Shown: positions 52,696 through 61,989, numbered from the stretch's first letter. The stretch: 64,000 bases of DNA from JAMLJG01 sp035327585 (GCA_035327585.1 DAOLDD010000008.1:55563-119562), one strand, 5' to 3'. The notes: a model not told the origin generated them from the letters alone. Translations and numbers: made by a program.

Positions 52696-55521
52696 ATGAA
52701 AAAAAACCACTTGCGGTTCTTGTCTCTGAAACCCGCTCTGCTCCTGGCGGCCTTCGCCGCCGGAATCGCGCAGGCTTCCGCCCAGGACTGGCGCAACATC
52801 ACCAACGGGCTCGAAGTTCCCACCCAGTTCTACGCGGACCAGCCCTACATCGTGCAGAGCCTCGACGGCCAAAACCATTGGCTGCTCACCCTGACCACGG
52901 GCACCAACGACGAAGGCGGCGTCGGCCAGCACATCGCCGCGACGGTGAGCACCAATCAGGGCTTGTCATGGTCGCCCCTCGTCCAGATTGAGCCCAGTTC
53001 CGGATCAGAGGCGTCCTGGGCCGTCCCGTTTATCACGCCGTCCGGTCGCGTGTATGTCCTCTATGTGTACAACACGACGCGCGCCGATTTTCCCACCGTC
53101 GTTACCAACCCGCCGGGACGTCGCCTCGATACCCTGGGCGCCTATGCGTTCAAATATAGCGATGACTTTGGCCAGACCTGGTCGACCCGCCACGAAATTC
53201 CCTATCGCCAAACCCTCGTGGATTCGAACAACAATGAATTCGGGTTCGCGCCCGGCGAGGTCAACCTGCACTGGGGCGTCAGCAAGCCCTTTTCCACCAA
53301 CGGGCACTTCTTCACGTCGTTCACCAAACTGGGCGAGGGGTTCCGGCTGAATCCCGGCGGGACCGCCAATCCGCTGGCCATCAGCCAGGGCGAAGGCTGG
53401 GTGGTGGTCAGCACCAACCTGCTCACGGAAATGAACCCGACCAACCTGCACTGGGAAATGCGCCCCGAAGGGCAGGCGGGCATCCGCAACAACCTGTACG
53501 GCTCGGTGCAGGAAGAGCACGTCATGATTCCGATGAACGATGGGCGCTTCTACTGCGTGTACCGCACCACGACCGGCTATGCGATGCACTCGATCAGCAC
53601 CGACGAAGGCCTGTCCTGGCCCACTCCGCTGCCGCTTCCCTACGAACCCGGCGGTGGCCGATTCGTAAAAAATCCGCGGGCCAATATCAAGGTGTGGCGG
53701 ACCGGCGACGGGCGCTATGTGATGTGGTACCACAACAACAGCACCACGGGATTCCCGAACCGCAACCCCGCGTGGATCGCCGGGGGCATCGAAACGAATG
53801 GCGGCATCCGCTGGTCGCAACCGGAAGTCCTGCTGTACGACCCGAACCCCACGGTGCGCATGAGCTATCCCGACTTCATCGAACACGATGGCCGCTACTG
53901 GGTCACCGAGACACAAAAACACATCGCGCGCGTCCACGAAGTACCCGCCGACCTGTTGGAGGGCATGTGGAACCAGTGGACTGCGAACACGATCTCCACC
54001 AACGGCCTCGCCATCCAGCTCGACCAATTCGGAGCATCCGCCAGCACCTCCGCGCCGATGCCGTCGCTCACCAGTCTCGCGGCCGACGGTGGATTCACGC
54101 TGGAATGTTGGGTGAAGTTCAACTCGCTGGCCAACGGCCAGGTCCTGCTCAACACGCGCACCACGGCCGGCAAAGGCTTCATGCTGCACACGACCAACAG
54201 CCTGGTCCGGCTCACGATCAACGACGGCACACGCCAGTTCGCCATGGACACCGATGCCGGCGTGTTCGGGCTCGGCGCCTGGCATCACGTCGGCGTGGTG
54301 GTGGACGGGGCGCCCGACCTCATTACGTTCGTCGTGGACGGCAAGCTGCTGGACGGCGCTGCCGGCCGCACGTTTGGCTGGTCGTTCTTCACCAATGCCA
54401 TGGCGGATATCAACGGCTCGAACCGAATCCACATCGGAACCAACCTGGTCGGCGAGCTGGGCCAGGTCCGCCTCTACACGCGCCACCTGCGCACCTCGGA
54501 ACTGGTGGCGAATTTCAATGCGTGGGATGCGCCCGAATCGATCGTGGAAACGGTCGCGTATAACGGGACCTACAATCCCTACACCAACAGCCCGCCGCCC
54601 ACGCAGTCCACCTGGGTCCGCAGCACGGCGCTATACGCGGGCTCGCTCACCAACGACGGCCTGCTCCGCATTACGGATGACGGCACCAACGCCAACGAAC
54701 GCATCCAGATCAGCAGGACGATCAACGCCCTGGCCGCCAACCGGACATGGATCTTTGAATCCCGCATCAACCTGCTCTCCTCCATCCAGGCCACCCAGGC
54801 CACCCAAACGCCCATACTCGGCGGCGTCGGGCTCGGCGTGCGTGACGAGGGCGGCATCGGCCGCACGGCCCTGCTGATGTGGTTCGACGATGGCCTCAGG
54901 CTGGTCAACAACAGCGCGGGCATGAATGCATTTTCCATTCACCTGACGACGAATGATTACCGGGGAACGGGCTTCCACACCTATCGCATCGACAAACACA
55001 CCAACGACCTGACTGGAAACTTCCAAATTCAGGTCTATGTGGATGGCAGCCCGCTGCTCGTGACGCCGCTCGCCTACACTTCGCTGCCCGTGGCGGCCAG
55101 CAGCGTGGGCGTCGGTTTCTTCGGCTCTTCACCCGCTCGCAGCGATTTGTTTATGGATTACATGTGGCTCGGCCCGCGCATCGACACGGACGGCGACGGG
55201 CTCTTCGATCCGGAGGACCCCGACGACGATGGCGACGGCATGTCCGACATCGACGAAGTAATCGCCGGCACTGACCCGCGCGACCCGCAATCCCGCTTTG
55301 AAGTTGCCGGCATGCAAACAAGCGGCGGTGGCGCGATCATCCAATGGAGCACGGTGAGCAACCGCCTCTATTCGGTATTTTTCACAACCAATCTGATCGA
55401 CGGCGCGTGGCAAACGCTGCCACCGTTCACCAATATGGCCGCGAGTGGACAACCCATCACCATTACGGGATCAGCGGCTGCGGCCGACGGCTACTACCGA
55501 TTGGATGTGACACTGCCATGA
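52696..55521 (+). CDS. Secreted sialidase-like propeller with LamG-type and calcium-loop domains
   Basis: 941 residues with signal peptide (PALLLAAFAAGIAQASA). The propeller starts NGLEVPTQFYADQPYIVQ and has Asp boxes STNQGLSWSPL (85), SDDFGQTWSTR (155) and STDEGLSWPTP (301). VRMSYPDFIEHDGRYWVTETQKH is shared with the protein at 27801-29555. A LamG domain (GGFTLECWVKFNSLANGQV, about 465-620) and a second beta-sandwich follow, then DTDGDGLFDPEDPDDDGDGM, a thrombospondin-3-like calcium segment. It probably removes an acidic or other terminal sugar extracellularly; true sialidase activity needs the Arg triad to be checked. Its stop overlaps the fucosidase start (ATGA). Confidence 0.88.
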   Translation: MKKNHLRFLSLKPALLLAAFAAGIAQASAQDWRNITNGLEVPTQFYADQPYIVQSLDGQNHWLLTLTTGTNDEGGVGQHIAATVSTNQGLSWSPLVQIEPSSGSEASWAVPFITPSGRVYVLYVYNTTRADFPTVVTNPPGRRLDTLGAYAFKYSDDFGQTWSTRHEIPYRQTLVDSNNNEFGFAPGEVNLHWGVSKPFSTNGHFFTSFTKLGEGFRLNPGGTANPLAISQGEGWVVVSTNLLTEMNPTNLHWEMRPEGQAGIRNNLYGSVQEEHVMIPMNDGRFYCVYRTTTGYAMHSISTDEGLSWPTPLPLPYEPGGGRFVKNPRANIKVWRTGDGRYVMWYHNNSTTGFPNRNPAWIAGGIETNGGIRWSQPEVLLYDPNPTVRMSYPDFIEHDGRYWVTETQKHIARVHEVPADLLEGMWNQWTANTISTNGLAIQLDQFGASASTSAPMPSLTSLAADGGFTLECWVKFNSLANGQVLLNTRTTAGKGFMLHTTNSLVRLTINDGTRQFAMDTDAGVFGLGAWHHVGVVVDGAPDLITFVVDGKLLDGAAGRTFGWSFFTNAMADINGSNRIHIGTNLVGELGQVRLYTRHLRTSELVANFNAWDAPESIVETVAYNGTYNPYTNSPPPTQSTWVRSTALYAGSLTNDGLLRITDDGTNANERIQISRTINALAANRTWIFESRINLLSSIQATQATQTPILGGVGLGVRDEGGIGRTALLMWFDDGLRLVNNSAGMNAFSIHLTTNDYRGTGFHTYRIDKHTNDLTGNFQIQVYVDGSPLLVTPLAYTSLPVAASSVGVGFFGSSPARSDLFMDYMWLGPRIDTDGDGLFDPEDPDDDGDGMSDIDEVIAGTDPRDPQSRFEVAGMQTSGGGAIIQWSTVSNRLYSVFFTTNLIDGAWQTLPPFTNMAASGQPITITGSAAAADGYYRLDVTLP

Positions 55522-56822
55522 ACGTTAAAAAACAAGCTGAACCGAAGCCGCTGCCCCGCATCGCCGCCTTTGAGCGGATGGGCTTCGGCCTGTTTGTGCA
55601 CTGGGGCCTGTATGCCCAACGCGGCCAGGGCGAATGGATCCAGCGCTTAAAACCCATCGCGCAGTCGGAATACGACCGCCTGTTCGCGACATTCACCGCG
55701 AAAGATTTTGACGCCGATGCGCTCGCCCGCCTCGCGCGTGACGCCGGGGCGCGTTACATCACGCTGACCACGCGCCACCACGAGGGCTTCTCGCTCTACG
55801 ACACCCGCGGCCTCTCAACATTTGACGCCCCCCACTCGCCCGCGGCTCGCGATTTGGTGGCGGAGTTTGTCGACGCCTGCCGCCGGTACGACATCGTGCC
55901 GTTCCTCTATCACACGACACTCGACTGGCGGGAAAAATCGCACACGTGTTCCGACAAGGCCTTCGCTCGCTATCTCGACTATCTGCATGCGTCGGTGGAG
56001 GTCCTGTGCCGGCACTATGGGAAAATCGGCGGCCTCTGGTTCGACGGGAACTGGTCGCGCAAAGGGGCCGACTGGAAGGAAGACCGCCTGTACCGGATGA
56101 TCCGCCGACTGCAGCCCGATGCGATGATCATCAACAACACCGGCCTCTCGGCGCTCGGCGCGACCGGACACCCGGAACTCGACGGCGTGACGTTTGAACA
56201 GGCCCTGCCGCAAAAACCGGACCGGCGCGGCTGGAAAAAATATCTCGCGGGCGAGATGTGCCAGACCATGAACGCGCATTGGGGGATCGGCGCAAACGAC
56301 TTCAATTTTCTTTCCCCGCGCGAGATCATCACCAACCTGTGCCTCTCGCGCAAAGTCGGCGCCAATTATCTGCTGAACCTCGGCCCCGAGGCGCAGGGCC
56401 GGCTGCCCGAATACGAATCGGCCGCGCTGCGCGTGGTCGGGCGCTGGATGGCGTTGCACGGCGAAATTATTCGCAGGGGCCGACCGATGGACCTCCGCTG
56501 TAGCGGACGCGATTTCGTTCTCGAAGCGGACGGGCGCTGCTACTACTTCGCCTTCGACCTCGCCATCCAGGGCCACAGCCATGTCACCGCGGGCGCGGGC
56601 GGAGCCGGTCCCCGAACCGTCGCGGGCCTGCCCCTGATCCTCAGAAGGGCGCGCTGGGTCGACACTGGCGATCCGGTCACCTTCGCGCGCAACTCCCGCA
56701 CGGGCGACACGTTGTTGCATCTCACCGGATTTCCCTACGGGTCGAACCTTGTCGTGCGGGTCGCTGAACTGATTCCGGACTCCCCAAGCCGGGGTCGCCG
56801 GACGCGGAAGACGGCTTTATGA
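55518..56822 (+). CDS. Alpha-L-fucosidase, GH29
   Basis: 434 residues with no signal peptide. GH29 blocks: MGFGLFVHWGLYAQRGQGEW, YITLTTRHHEGFSLYDT, YHTTLDWREKSH and GGLWFDGNW, whose Asp176 is the expected catalytic nucleophile. NYLLNLGPEAQGRLPE is the conserved C-terminal element of the catalytic domain. It would remove terminal alpha-L-fucose, probably from imported oligosaccharides since no export signal is seen. It is translationally coupled (ATGA) to the secreted sialidase-like gene, so one repressor-controlled transcript makes both. The protein is at the short end for the family and lacks the usual C-terminal beta-sandwich extension. Confidence 0.93.
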   Translation: MNVKKQAEPKPLPRIAAFERMGFGLFVHWGLYAQRGQGEWIQRLKPIAQSEYDRLFATFTAKDFDADALARLARDAGARYITLTTRHHEGFSLYDTRGLSTFDAPHSPAARDLVAEFVDACRRYDIVPFLYHTTLDWREKSHTCSDKAFARYLDYLHASVEVLCRHYGKIGGLWFDGNWSRKGADWKEDRLYRMIRRLQPDAMIINNTGLSALGATGHPELDGVTFEQALPQKPDRRGWKKYLAGEMCQTMNAHWGIGANDFNFLSPREIITNLCLSRKVGANYLLNLGPEAQGRLPEYESAALRVVGRWMALHGEIIRRGRPMDLRCSGRDFVLEADGRCYYFAFDLAIQGHSHVTAGAGGAGPRTVAGLPLILRRARWVDTGDPVTFARNSRTGDTLLHLTGFPYGSNLVVRVAELIPDSPSRGRRTRKTAL

Positions 56823-56871
56823 CTGGTGACCACCGACGGACGACGGAACTTCGAAACAAGGAGTCGGATAC

Positions 56872-57498
56872 GTGATGAACATGTTGCGGCCAGTTCTATT
56901 CTGCCTCGCCCTTGCCTGTCCGGCGGCGGCTTTCCCGCCCCCCGGCCTCGGGAACGTACTCGAGTCCATCTCCTTCCGGGCCGAAGCCAAACAAAAGAAG
57001 GAGAAGCCCAGGAAACAAAAACGGAAGAAGGCGAACGCGGGAAATCAGGCCATTAAGACGAAACAACTAAAGCCCATCACCACCGGCGCGGGGTTTGCCA
57101 ACGTGATCACGCTGGAAGACCGCGTGAACGAAAGGCTCCATCAGATGACCGCCCAATCGGGCGATCTTCGTGCCGCGCAGAATTTCGAAGAGCAGAAACT
57201 GCACCGGGTGGAAACCTACCTCCGGATCGAGCAGGAACGAAAGGCGATCCTGCGCGCGCTGGACGTTGGCAGCCTGCGCGCCAGTCAGATCAATACACTC
57301 GACGGCGACGGGTTTTCCCTCCTGCACCATGTCGTAAAAAGCGGTTGGACGGACATTGCGGAGAAACTGCTGCGCGCGGGTGGAGATCCAGACATTAAGG
57401 ACGTCACCGGCCGCACCGCCCGCGACTGGGCGCGCATCTTGAAGAACCCGGAAATGAGCGCGCTGCTCGAAACCCGCAAAGCGCCGAAGAAACCCTGA
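56872..57498 (+). CDS. Secreted or periplasmic protein with an ankyrin-like repeat
   Basis: 208 residues; AAGGAG lies 8 bp before GTG 56872 (ATG 56875 is an alternative). A signal peptide (LRPVLFCLALACPAAA) is followed by a very basic stretch KKEKPRKQKRKKA and a helical region. The C-terminal part, NTLDGDGFSLLHHVVKSGWTDIAEKLLRAGGDPDIKDVTGRTARDWA, contains one or two ankyrin repeats (given here as positions about 140-190). The role is unknown; ankyrin repeats mediate protein contacts. It is 49 bp after the fucosidase but has its own ribosome site, and no sugar-related motif is seen. Confidence 0.78.
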   Translation: MMNMLRPVLFCLALACPAAAFPPPGLGNVLESISFRAEAKQKKEKPRKQKRKKANAGNQAIKTKQLKPITTGAGFANVITLEDRVNERLHQMTAQSGDLRAAQNFEEQKLHRVETYLRIEQERKAILRALDVGSLRASQINTLDGDGFSLLHHVVKSGWTDIAEKLLRAGGDPDIKDVTGRTARDWARILKNPEMSALLETRKAPKKP

Positions 57499-57799
57499 CG
57501 CTGGAAACGATTTGCCCGCTTTTGATGTGCTCCGCGGCCGTATCCCCTCCGCAGCGCGAGCTTGAAAACCTACGGGCCGAAGCGGCGCGTGAACACGTCT
57601 CGCAGACTTCCGAACGACGCCAACCCGCGCGCCATCGTCTGGCGCGCATCATACAGGCCTTGGGCCTCCCCCGGGCGGCAATGCCGCTGAAACTGAAACA
57701 TTCGGCGGTCGTTTAGGGGGATATTATGAGGCAGTCGACAACGCGCAAATAATCTCCCGTAAAATCTGCATTTCTATGCACTATACGGGCGTTTTCGAA
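57499..57799. other. Intergenic region without supported gene
   Basis: About 300 bp between the ankyrin-like gene and tRNA-Met. It contains a 64-codon open frame (57522-57716, plus) with no ribosome site, motif or recognisable family, so it is not called. The last 80 bp, just downstream of the minus-strand tRNA, are AT-rich. Nothing else was recognised. Confidence 0.5.
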
Positions 57800-57876
57800 T
57801 GGTGGCGGCGGAGGGATTTGAACCCCCGACCAAGGGCTTATGAGTCCCCTGCTCTACCGGGCTGAGCTACGCCGCC
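57800..57876 (-). tRNA. tRNA-Met (anticodon CAT), CCA encoded
   Basis: Read on the minus strand, GGCGGCG (57876-57870) pairs with CGCCGCC (57810-57804) to form the acceptor stem, followed by A and an encoded CCA (57803-57800). The D arm (TAGCTCAGCCCGGTAGAGCA), anticodon loop CTCATAA and T loop TTCAAAT are all intact. The CAT anticodon indicates methionine, elongator type since a G-C first pair is present; an isoleucine-2 tRNA modified at C34 cannot be excluded. Confidence 0.95.
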
Positions 57877-57992
57877 TGCGGGCAAAGAAGCGGACAAACT
57901 AGGCGCGCAGGGGCGGCATGTCAAGCGGACGCGAATCCCAAGCGGGTCGCGAACACTTGACCAACCTCGTGCCACATGGCTATGTTGGCCAT

Positions 57993-58292
57993 ATGAAGCA
58001 GGCCACCATATCCTACACGAAAAACAACCTCAGCAAACTGCTGGAACAGGTGAAGCGCGGGGAGACGGTGACCATTCTCGATCGCACGAAGCCCGTGGCC
58101 CGGCTCACGCCCATGCCCGCCGCGGGGGATACGGACCTGGACCGGCGGCTGGACGACATGGAACGCCGCGGGATCATCCGGAGGGGTTCGGGAAAACTTC
58201 CTGATTGGATTCTTAAGGAACCACCGCCCAAGGCACAAAGTGGATTCAGCCTCAGCGAAGCTATTATCCGCGAACGCGAGGAGGGGCGGTGA
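57993..58292 (+). CDS. Phd/YefM-type antitoxin
   Basis: 99 residues from ATG 57993. MKQATISYTKNNLSKLLEQVKRGETVTILDRTKPVARLTP spans the Phd/YefM fold (cited here in two parts: the ISYTKNNLSKLL helix entry and the VTILDRTKPVARL strand). The C-terminal 45 residues would wrap the toxin. These antitoxins bind their own promoter and neutralise the partner toxin. It overlaps the downstream PIN gene (GTGA), the usual antitoxin-toxin order. The gene begins 117 bp beyond the 5' end of the divergent tRNA gene. Confidence 0.9.
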   Translation: MKQATISYTKNNLSKLLEQVKRGETVTILDRTKPVARLTPMPAAGDTDLDRRLDDMERRGIIRRGSGKLPDWILKEPPPKAQSGFSLSEAIIREREEGR

Positions 58293-58726
58293 GATACTGG
58301 GATTCGTCCGCACTGGCATCATTGCTGATCAACGATGCCCATTCAGCCGCGGCAACCCGCGCGCTCGACGAGGATGCAAGAATCACCACCTGGTGGGGAA
58401 CCGTGGTGGAATGTCATTCGGCCATCTGGAACAACGAACGTCGGGGGTTGCTCACCAGTGCGGAAGCAGCCGCAGCCGAGTTACGTTTGCACTCCATGCG
58501 TACGTCGTGGACGGAAGTGGCGCCTTCTGAAACGGTTCGCGCAATGGCCCTGCGCTTCCTGCGCGTCCACGAATTGCGCGCGGCCGATGCATTGCAACTG
58601 GCCGCTGCCGCGATAGCGGCGGAGGGTCGATCAGAATCAATTCATTTCATCTCCAACGATCGCCGGCTTGTCGCAGCCGCGCGACTCGAAGGTTTTACGA
58701 TCATCTCCAATCAAGGACTGCCATGA
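58289..58726 (+). CDS. PIN-domain ribonuclease toxin (VapC type)
   Basis: 145 residues, GTG start at 58289 overlapping the antitoxin stop. The PIN active-site acids are present: Asp5 in RYWDSSAL, Glu in VVECHSAI, Asp in LRAADALQLAAA and Asp in FISNDRRLVAAA. VapC-type PIN toxins are metal-dependent RNases that cut tRNA or rRNA when the antitoxin is degraded. Its stop overlaps the start of the topoisomerase VI A gene (ATGA, 58723-58726). That coupling of a toxin-antitoxin module to a topoisomerase gene is unusual. Confidence 0.9.
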   Translation: MRYWDSSALASLLINDAHSAAATRALDEDARITTWWGTVVECHSAIWNNERRGLLTSAEAAAAELRLHSMRTSWTEVAPSETVRAMALRFLRVHELRAADALQLAAAAIAAEGRSESIHFISNDRRLVAAARLEGFTIISNQGLP

Positions 58727-59844
58727 GCGAATCCCAAATCCAGGTCATCAGCAAGCAGGCCGCCTCGCGCAAAATCGTCGAGGTCGCGACCGAGGTCCAT
58801 ACCGACGTCGTCAAGAAACACAAGAAGCCGTCGATGCGGTTCCCGATCCGCTCGCTCGCGAACGTGAAATACGACGTGAAGCGCGGGCACTTCGAGATCC
58901 TCAACAAAACCGCGACGCGCACGCTGTCCTACAACACGGTCAAAACGTTCGCGCAGTCGATGCGGCTGCTCGCGACAACGAAGAACGACCTGCTCGACAA
59001 GGACGACATCGCGGGCAAGCGCGAGATCTATTACAACTCGAAGAGCTGGGGCGAATGCCGGTTCGACGAGCAACCTGAATCCGACACGCTGCTCGACGAC
59101 ATGGAGGCCATGCTCGCGATCAACCGCGAGCAGCTTGGGTACATCCCCGAAGAGCGCGGCGGCGAAGTCTGTGGGCCCATCGTCGTCATCGACCGCGACC
59201 CCGACACCGGCAAGGACATTAAGATCGACTGCACCAAGCTCGGCACCGGCGCGTGGAGCATCCCGTCCCGCGTCGAGCACATGCGCTTCCAGACCAAGGC
59301 GAAGTTCGTGCTCACGGTTGAAACCGCGTCGTTGTTCCAGCGCCTCGTGCACCACCGCTACTACGCGAAGGCGAACTGCGTGATCATTTCGATGAGCGGC
59401 GTGCCGACGCGCGCGTGCCGGCGCTTCATCCGCCGCCTCGCGGACGACCAGAAGATCCCGGTCCTCGCCTTCACCGACGGCGACCCGTACGGCTACTGCA
59501 ACATCTACCGCACGCTGAAAGTCGGCTCCGGCCAGGCCGCGCACATCAACCGCTACTTCTGCGTGCCGACCTGCCACTACCTCGGCGTCACCCCGCAGGA
59601 CATCATCGACTACGACCTCGAGGACGCCACGCATCCGCTCGAGGAGGCCGACATCAAGCGCGCGAAGGACGCGCTCAAAAACGACCCATTCATCAAGCAC
59701 TACAAGGAATGGCAGCAGGCGCTGGAGCAAATGCTCAAAATGGGCGTCCGCATCGAACAACAGGCCTTCGCCAAACACGGCCTGAACTTCGTACTCGACC
59801 ACTATCTGCCCGAAAAACTGAAGAAGGCGAAATTCCTGCCGTAG
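58723..59844 (+). CDS. DNA topoisomerase VI subunit A-like (Spo11/Top6A family)
   Basis: 373 residues. The winged-helix domain carries GKREIYYNSKSWG with the catalytic Tyr most likely Tyr103 or Tyr104. The TOPRIM domain has Glu200 in VLTVETASLF and D252-x-D254 in LAFTDGDPYGYCNIYRT, the metal-binding acids. ARTHYLGV-like CHYLGVTPQDI matches the Top6A C-terminal block. With a B subunit (GHKL ATPase) this enzyme makes double-strand DNA breaks and passes DNA; alone it is Spo11-like. No B subunit is visible in this window. The ATG overlaps the PIN toxin stop. Top6 is mainly archaeal and is patchy in bacteria. Confidence 0.92.
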   Translation: MSESQIQVISKQAASRKIVEVATEVHTDVVKKHKKPSMRFPIRSLANVKYDVKRGHFEILNKTATRTLSYNTVKTFAQSMRLLATTKNDLLDKDDIAGKREIYYNSKSWGECRFDEQPESDTLLDDMEAMLAINREQLGYIPEERGGEVCGPIVVIDRDPDTGKDIKIDCTKLGTGAWSIPSRVEHMRFQTKAKFVLTVETASLFQRLVHHRYYAKANCVIISMSGVPTRACRRFIRRLADDQKIPVLAFTDGDPYGYCNIYRTLKVGSGQAAHINRYFCVPTCHYLGVTPQDIIDYDLEDATHPLEEADIKRAKDALKNDPFIKHYKEWQQALEQMLKMGVRIEQQAFAKHGLNFVLDHYLPEKLKKAKFLP

Positions 59845-59884
59845 CGGAAGGTCTGGCGGTTCGCAAAAATTGTGTCCGATCGAC

Positions 59885-59945
59885 TGTAGCGACGGCATTT
59901 CATGCCGTCGGATTCCAGCCGACGGGATGCAATCCCGTCGCTACA
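59885..59945. repeat. Compound palindromic repeat TGTAGCGACGG...CCGTCGCTACA
   Basis: Outer inverted repeat TGTAGCGACGG (59885-59895) and CCGTCGCTACA (59935-59945) enclose two smaller palindromes, GACGGCATTTCATGCCGTC and CGACGGGATGCAATCCCGTCG. It is a REP-like dispersed element between convergent genes and may serve as a terminator for both. Confidence 0.75.
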
Positions 59946-59980
59946 GAGGCAGACTGGCGCCAGCGGGAGCAACCCCGCCG

Positions 59981-61933
59981 CTACGCGTCGCCGGCGAGTT
60001 CCGCCTCGACCTGCTGGAGTTGGAGTGAGGCCTCCTCCCAGCGCGCGGTGTCGGCGTCGATGTGCTCCTGTAGCGCCGTCAGGTGCTGGTTGACCACGCT
60101 GTAGCTGGTCACCTTGCCCGACTCCATGTCCGCCAGCACCTGCGCGCGCTCGGCCTCCGCGGTTTGGATGCTCTTTTCGAGCGCCTCGATTTCCTTCTTT
60201 AGCGCGCGCGTCTTCTGCTGCACCTCGCGCCGCTGGTCGGCCCGCAACCGGCGCTGCTCCTTCTTCGACGTCCCGGTCGGCGCGGAAGAATCTTCCGCGT
60301 TCGCGACGGGCGGCGGCGGCGCCCCCGACGACCCCACCCGCTCGCGGTAGTAATCGTAATCCCCGACGTAGCGCTGGATGCCGGGCGGCTGGAGCGCGAT
60401 GATGTTGGTCGCCACGTTGCGCACGAACGTCACGTCGTGGCTGACGAGCACCACGGTGCCCGCGTAGTCGCGCAGCGCGCGCTCCAGCGTCTGGCGGCCC
60501 TGGATGTCGAGGTGCGTCGTCGGTTCGTCCAGCAACAGCAGGTTCGGCGGACGCGCGAACAGACGCGCGAAGGCGAGGCGGATTTTTTCGCCGCCGCTCA
60601 ACACGTCCACCGTCTTGTCGATCGCCTCGCCCTCGAAGCCGAACCCGCCGAGCATCGTGCGAAGCTGGCGCTCGGGCAGCTCCGGATTCGCGTCCTTCAC
60701 CACGCGGTACACCGTCTGGTCCGGCGGCATCGTCTCCGCGAAATCCTGCGACTGGTAGCCCGGCACCACGAGATGGCCCAGCACGCGCCGCCCCTCCGCC
60801 GGCTCGATCGCACCCGCGAGGATGCGGAGCAGCGTCGTCTTGCCCATGCCGTTGAACCCGACCAGCGCGATCTTATCGCCGCGCATGATGTTCACATCCA
60901 CCCCGCGCAACACCCAGCGCGCGCCGTCGTACGTGTGCCCCACGCCTTCGAGCCGCAGCGTTTCCGCGCCGGAATGCGGAGGCTCGGCAATCCGCAGGTA
61001 CGCCGCGTCACTGACGAGCTGCGGCACGCGGATCTCCTCCATCTTGTCGAGCATCTTGATCCGGCTCTGCACCATCGAAGCCTTCGTATTCTTCGCGCGG
61101 AAGCGCTCCACGAAGCGCTCGATCTGGTCGCGGCGTTTCTGCTGGTTGCGCGCCGCGGCCTCCTGGATGCGCACCCGCTCCTCGCGCTGCACCAGGTACT
61201 CGTCGTAGCCGCACGGATAGCGCGTCACGATGCCGCCCGCGACCTCCACCGTGGCCTGGCACAGCGAGCGCAGCAGGAACCGGTCGTGCGAGACCAGCAA
61301 CACCGTGCCTTGGAACGCCTCCAGCGTTTTCTCCAGCCACTCGATGGCGGGCAAGTCGAGATAGTTCGACGGCTCGTCGAGCAACAGCAGGTCCGGGTCG
61401 CCCAGCAGCGTGCGCACCAGCTCCGCGCGCATCTGCCAGCCGCCGCTGAACGAGCGGAAGGGTCGTTCCAGTTCCGCCGGCACGAAGCCGAGACCGCACA
61501 GCGCGGCTTCCGCGCGGCTCTTGAGCGTGTAGCCGCCGAGATGCTCGAAGCGGGACTGCAACTCGCCGTGTTCGCGCAGCAGCGGCTCGCGCTGTTCCGG
61601 GGTCAGGCCCGGCAGGTCATGCTCGATCTCATGCAGGCGCCGGACCATCACATCGAACTCCGGCCGCGCCTGCAGCGCGAAATCCAGCAGCGACCCGTCG
61701 AACGCGTGCGGGCGCAGTTGCTGCCGCACCGTACCGATGCGCAAGCCGCGCTGGACGTCCACCGACCCCGCGTCCGGCGCGAGTTCGCCGGTGATCAGCG
61801 CGAACAGCGTGCTCTTGCCCGCTCCGTTCGGCCCCACCACGCCCACGCGTTCGTTCGGCAGAATGCGCAGCGAGACGTCGCGGAAAATTTCCTGCGCGCC
61901 AAACTGGACCCGGGCCTGGACAAATTCAATCAC
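59981..61933 (-). CDS. ABC-F family ATPase (Uup/EttA-like)
   Basis: 650 residues from GTG 61933 (VIEFVQARVQFGAQEIF, the usual ABC-F beginning; ATG 61972 adds 13 unconserved residues). Two ABC domains: Walker A GPNGAGKST and GFNGMGKTT, signatures FSGGWQMRAELVRTLL and LSGGEKIRLAFARLF, Walker B LLLLDEPSNYLDL and LLLLDEPTTHLDI. They are joined by a charged linker (QIERFVERFRAKNTKASMVQSR), followed by a C-terminal coiled coil (about 570-650, TRALKKEIEALEKSIQ). There are no membrane helices. ABC-F proteins act on ribosomes, resolving stalled translation, or in Uup's case in DNA repair. It is convergent with Top6A. Confidence 0.93.
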   Translation of the reverse strand: MIEFVQARVQFGAQEIFRDVSLRILPNERVGVVGPNGAGKSTLFALITGELAPDAGSVDVQRGLRIGTVRQQLRPHAFDGSLLDFALQARPEFDVMVRRLHEIEHDLPGLTPEQREPLLREHGELQSRFEHLGGYTLKSRAEAALCGLGFVPAELERPFRSFSGGWQMRAELVRTLLGDPDLLLLDEPSNYLDLPAIEWLEKTLEAFQGTVLLVSHDRFLLRSLCQATVEVAGGIVTRYPCGYDEYLVQREERVRIQEAAARNQQKRRDQIERFVERFRAKNTKASMVQSRIKMLDKMEEIRVPQLVSDAAYLRIAEPPHSGAETLRLEGVGHTYDGARWVLRGVDVNIMRGDKIALVGFNGMGKTTLLRILAGAIEPAEGRRVLGHLVVPGYQSQDFAETMPPDQTVYRVVKDANPELPERQLRTMLGGFGFEGEAIDKTVDVLSGGEKIRLAFARLFARPPNLLLLDEPTTHLDIQGRQTLERALRDYAGTVVLVSHDVTFVRNVATNIIALQPPGIQRYVGDYDYYRERVGSSGAPPPPVANAEDSSAPTGTSKKEQRRLRADQRREVQQKTRALKKEIEALEKSIQTAEAERAQVLADMESGKVTSYSVVNQHLTALQEHIDADTARWEEASLQLQQVEAELAGDA

Positions 61934-61989
61934 AGGCCGACGTGTGTAGCGCAACCGCGCCCATCCGTCCACCGCGGTATCGGCGGTGC

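Noticed and set aside
57522..57716. Small gene of 64 codons
   Set aside because: No ribosome site, no recognisable motif, and strongly biased Arg/Ala content.
57916..57925. CGGCATGTCA as another GntR operator
   Set aside because: Two mismatches, and it lies between a tRNA and a toxin-antitoxin locus with no sugar gene; likely chance.
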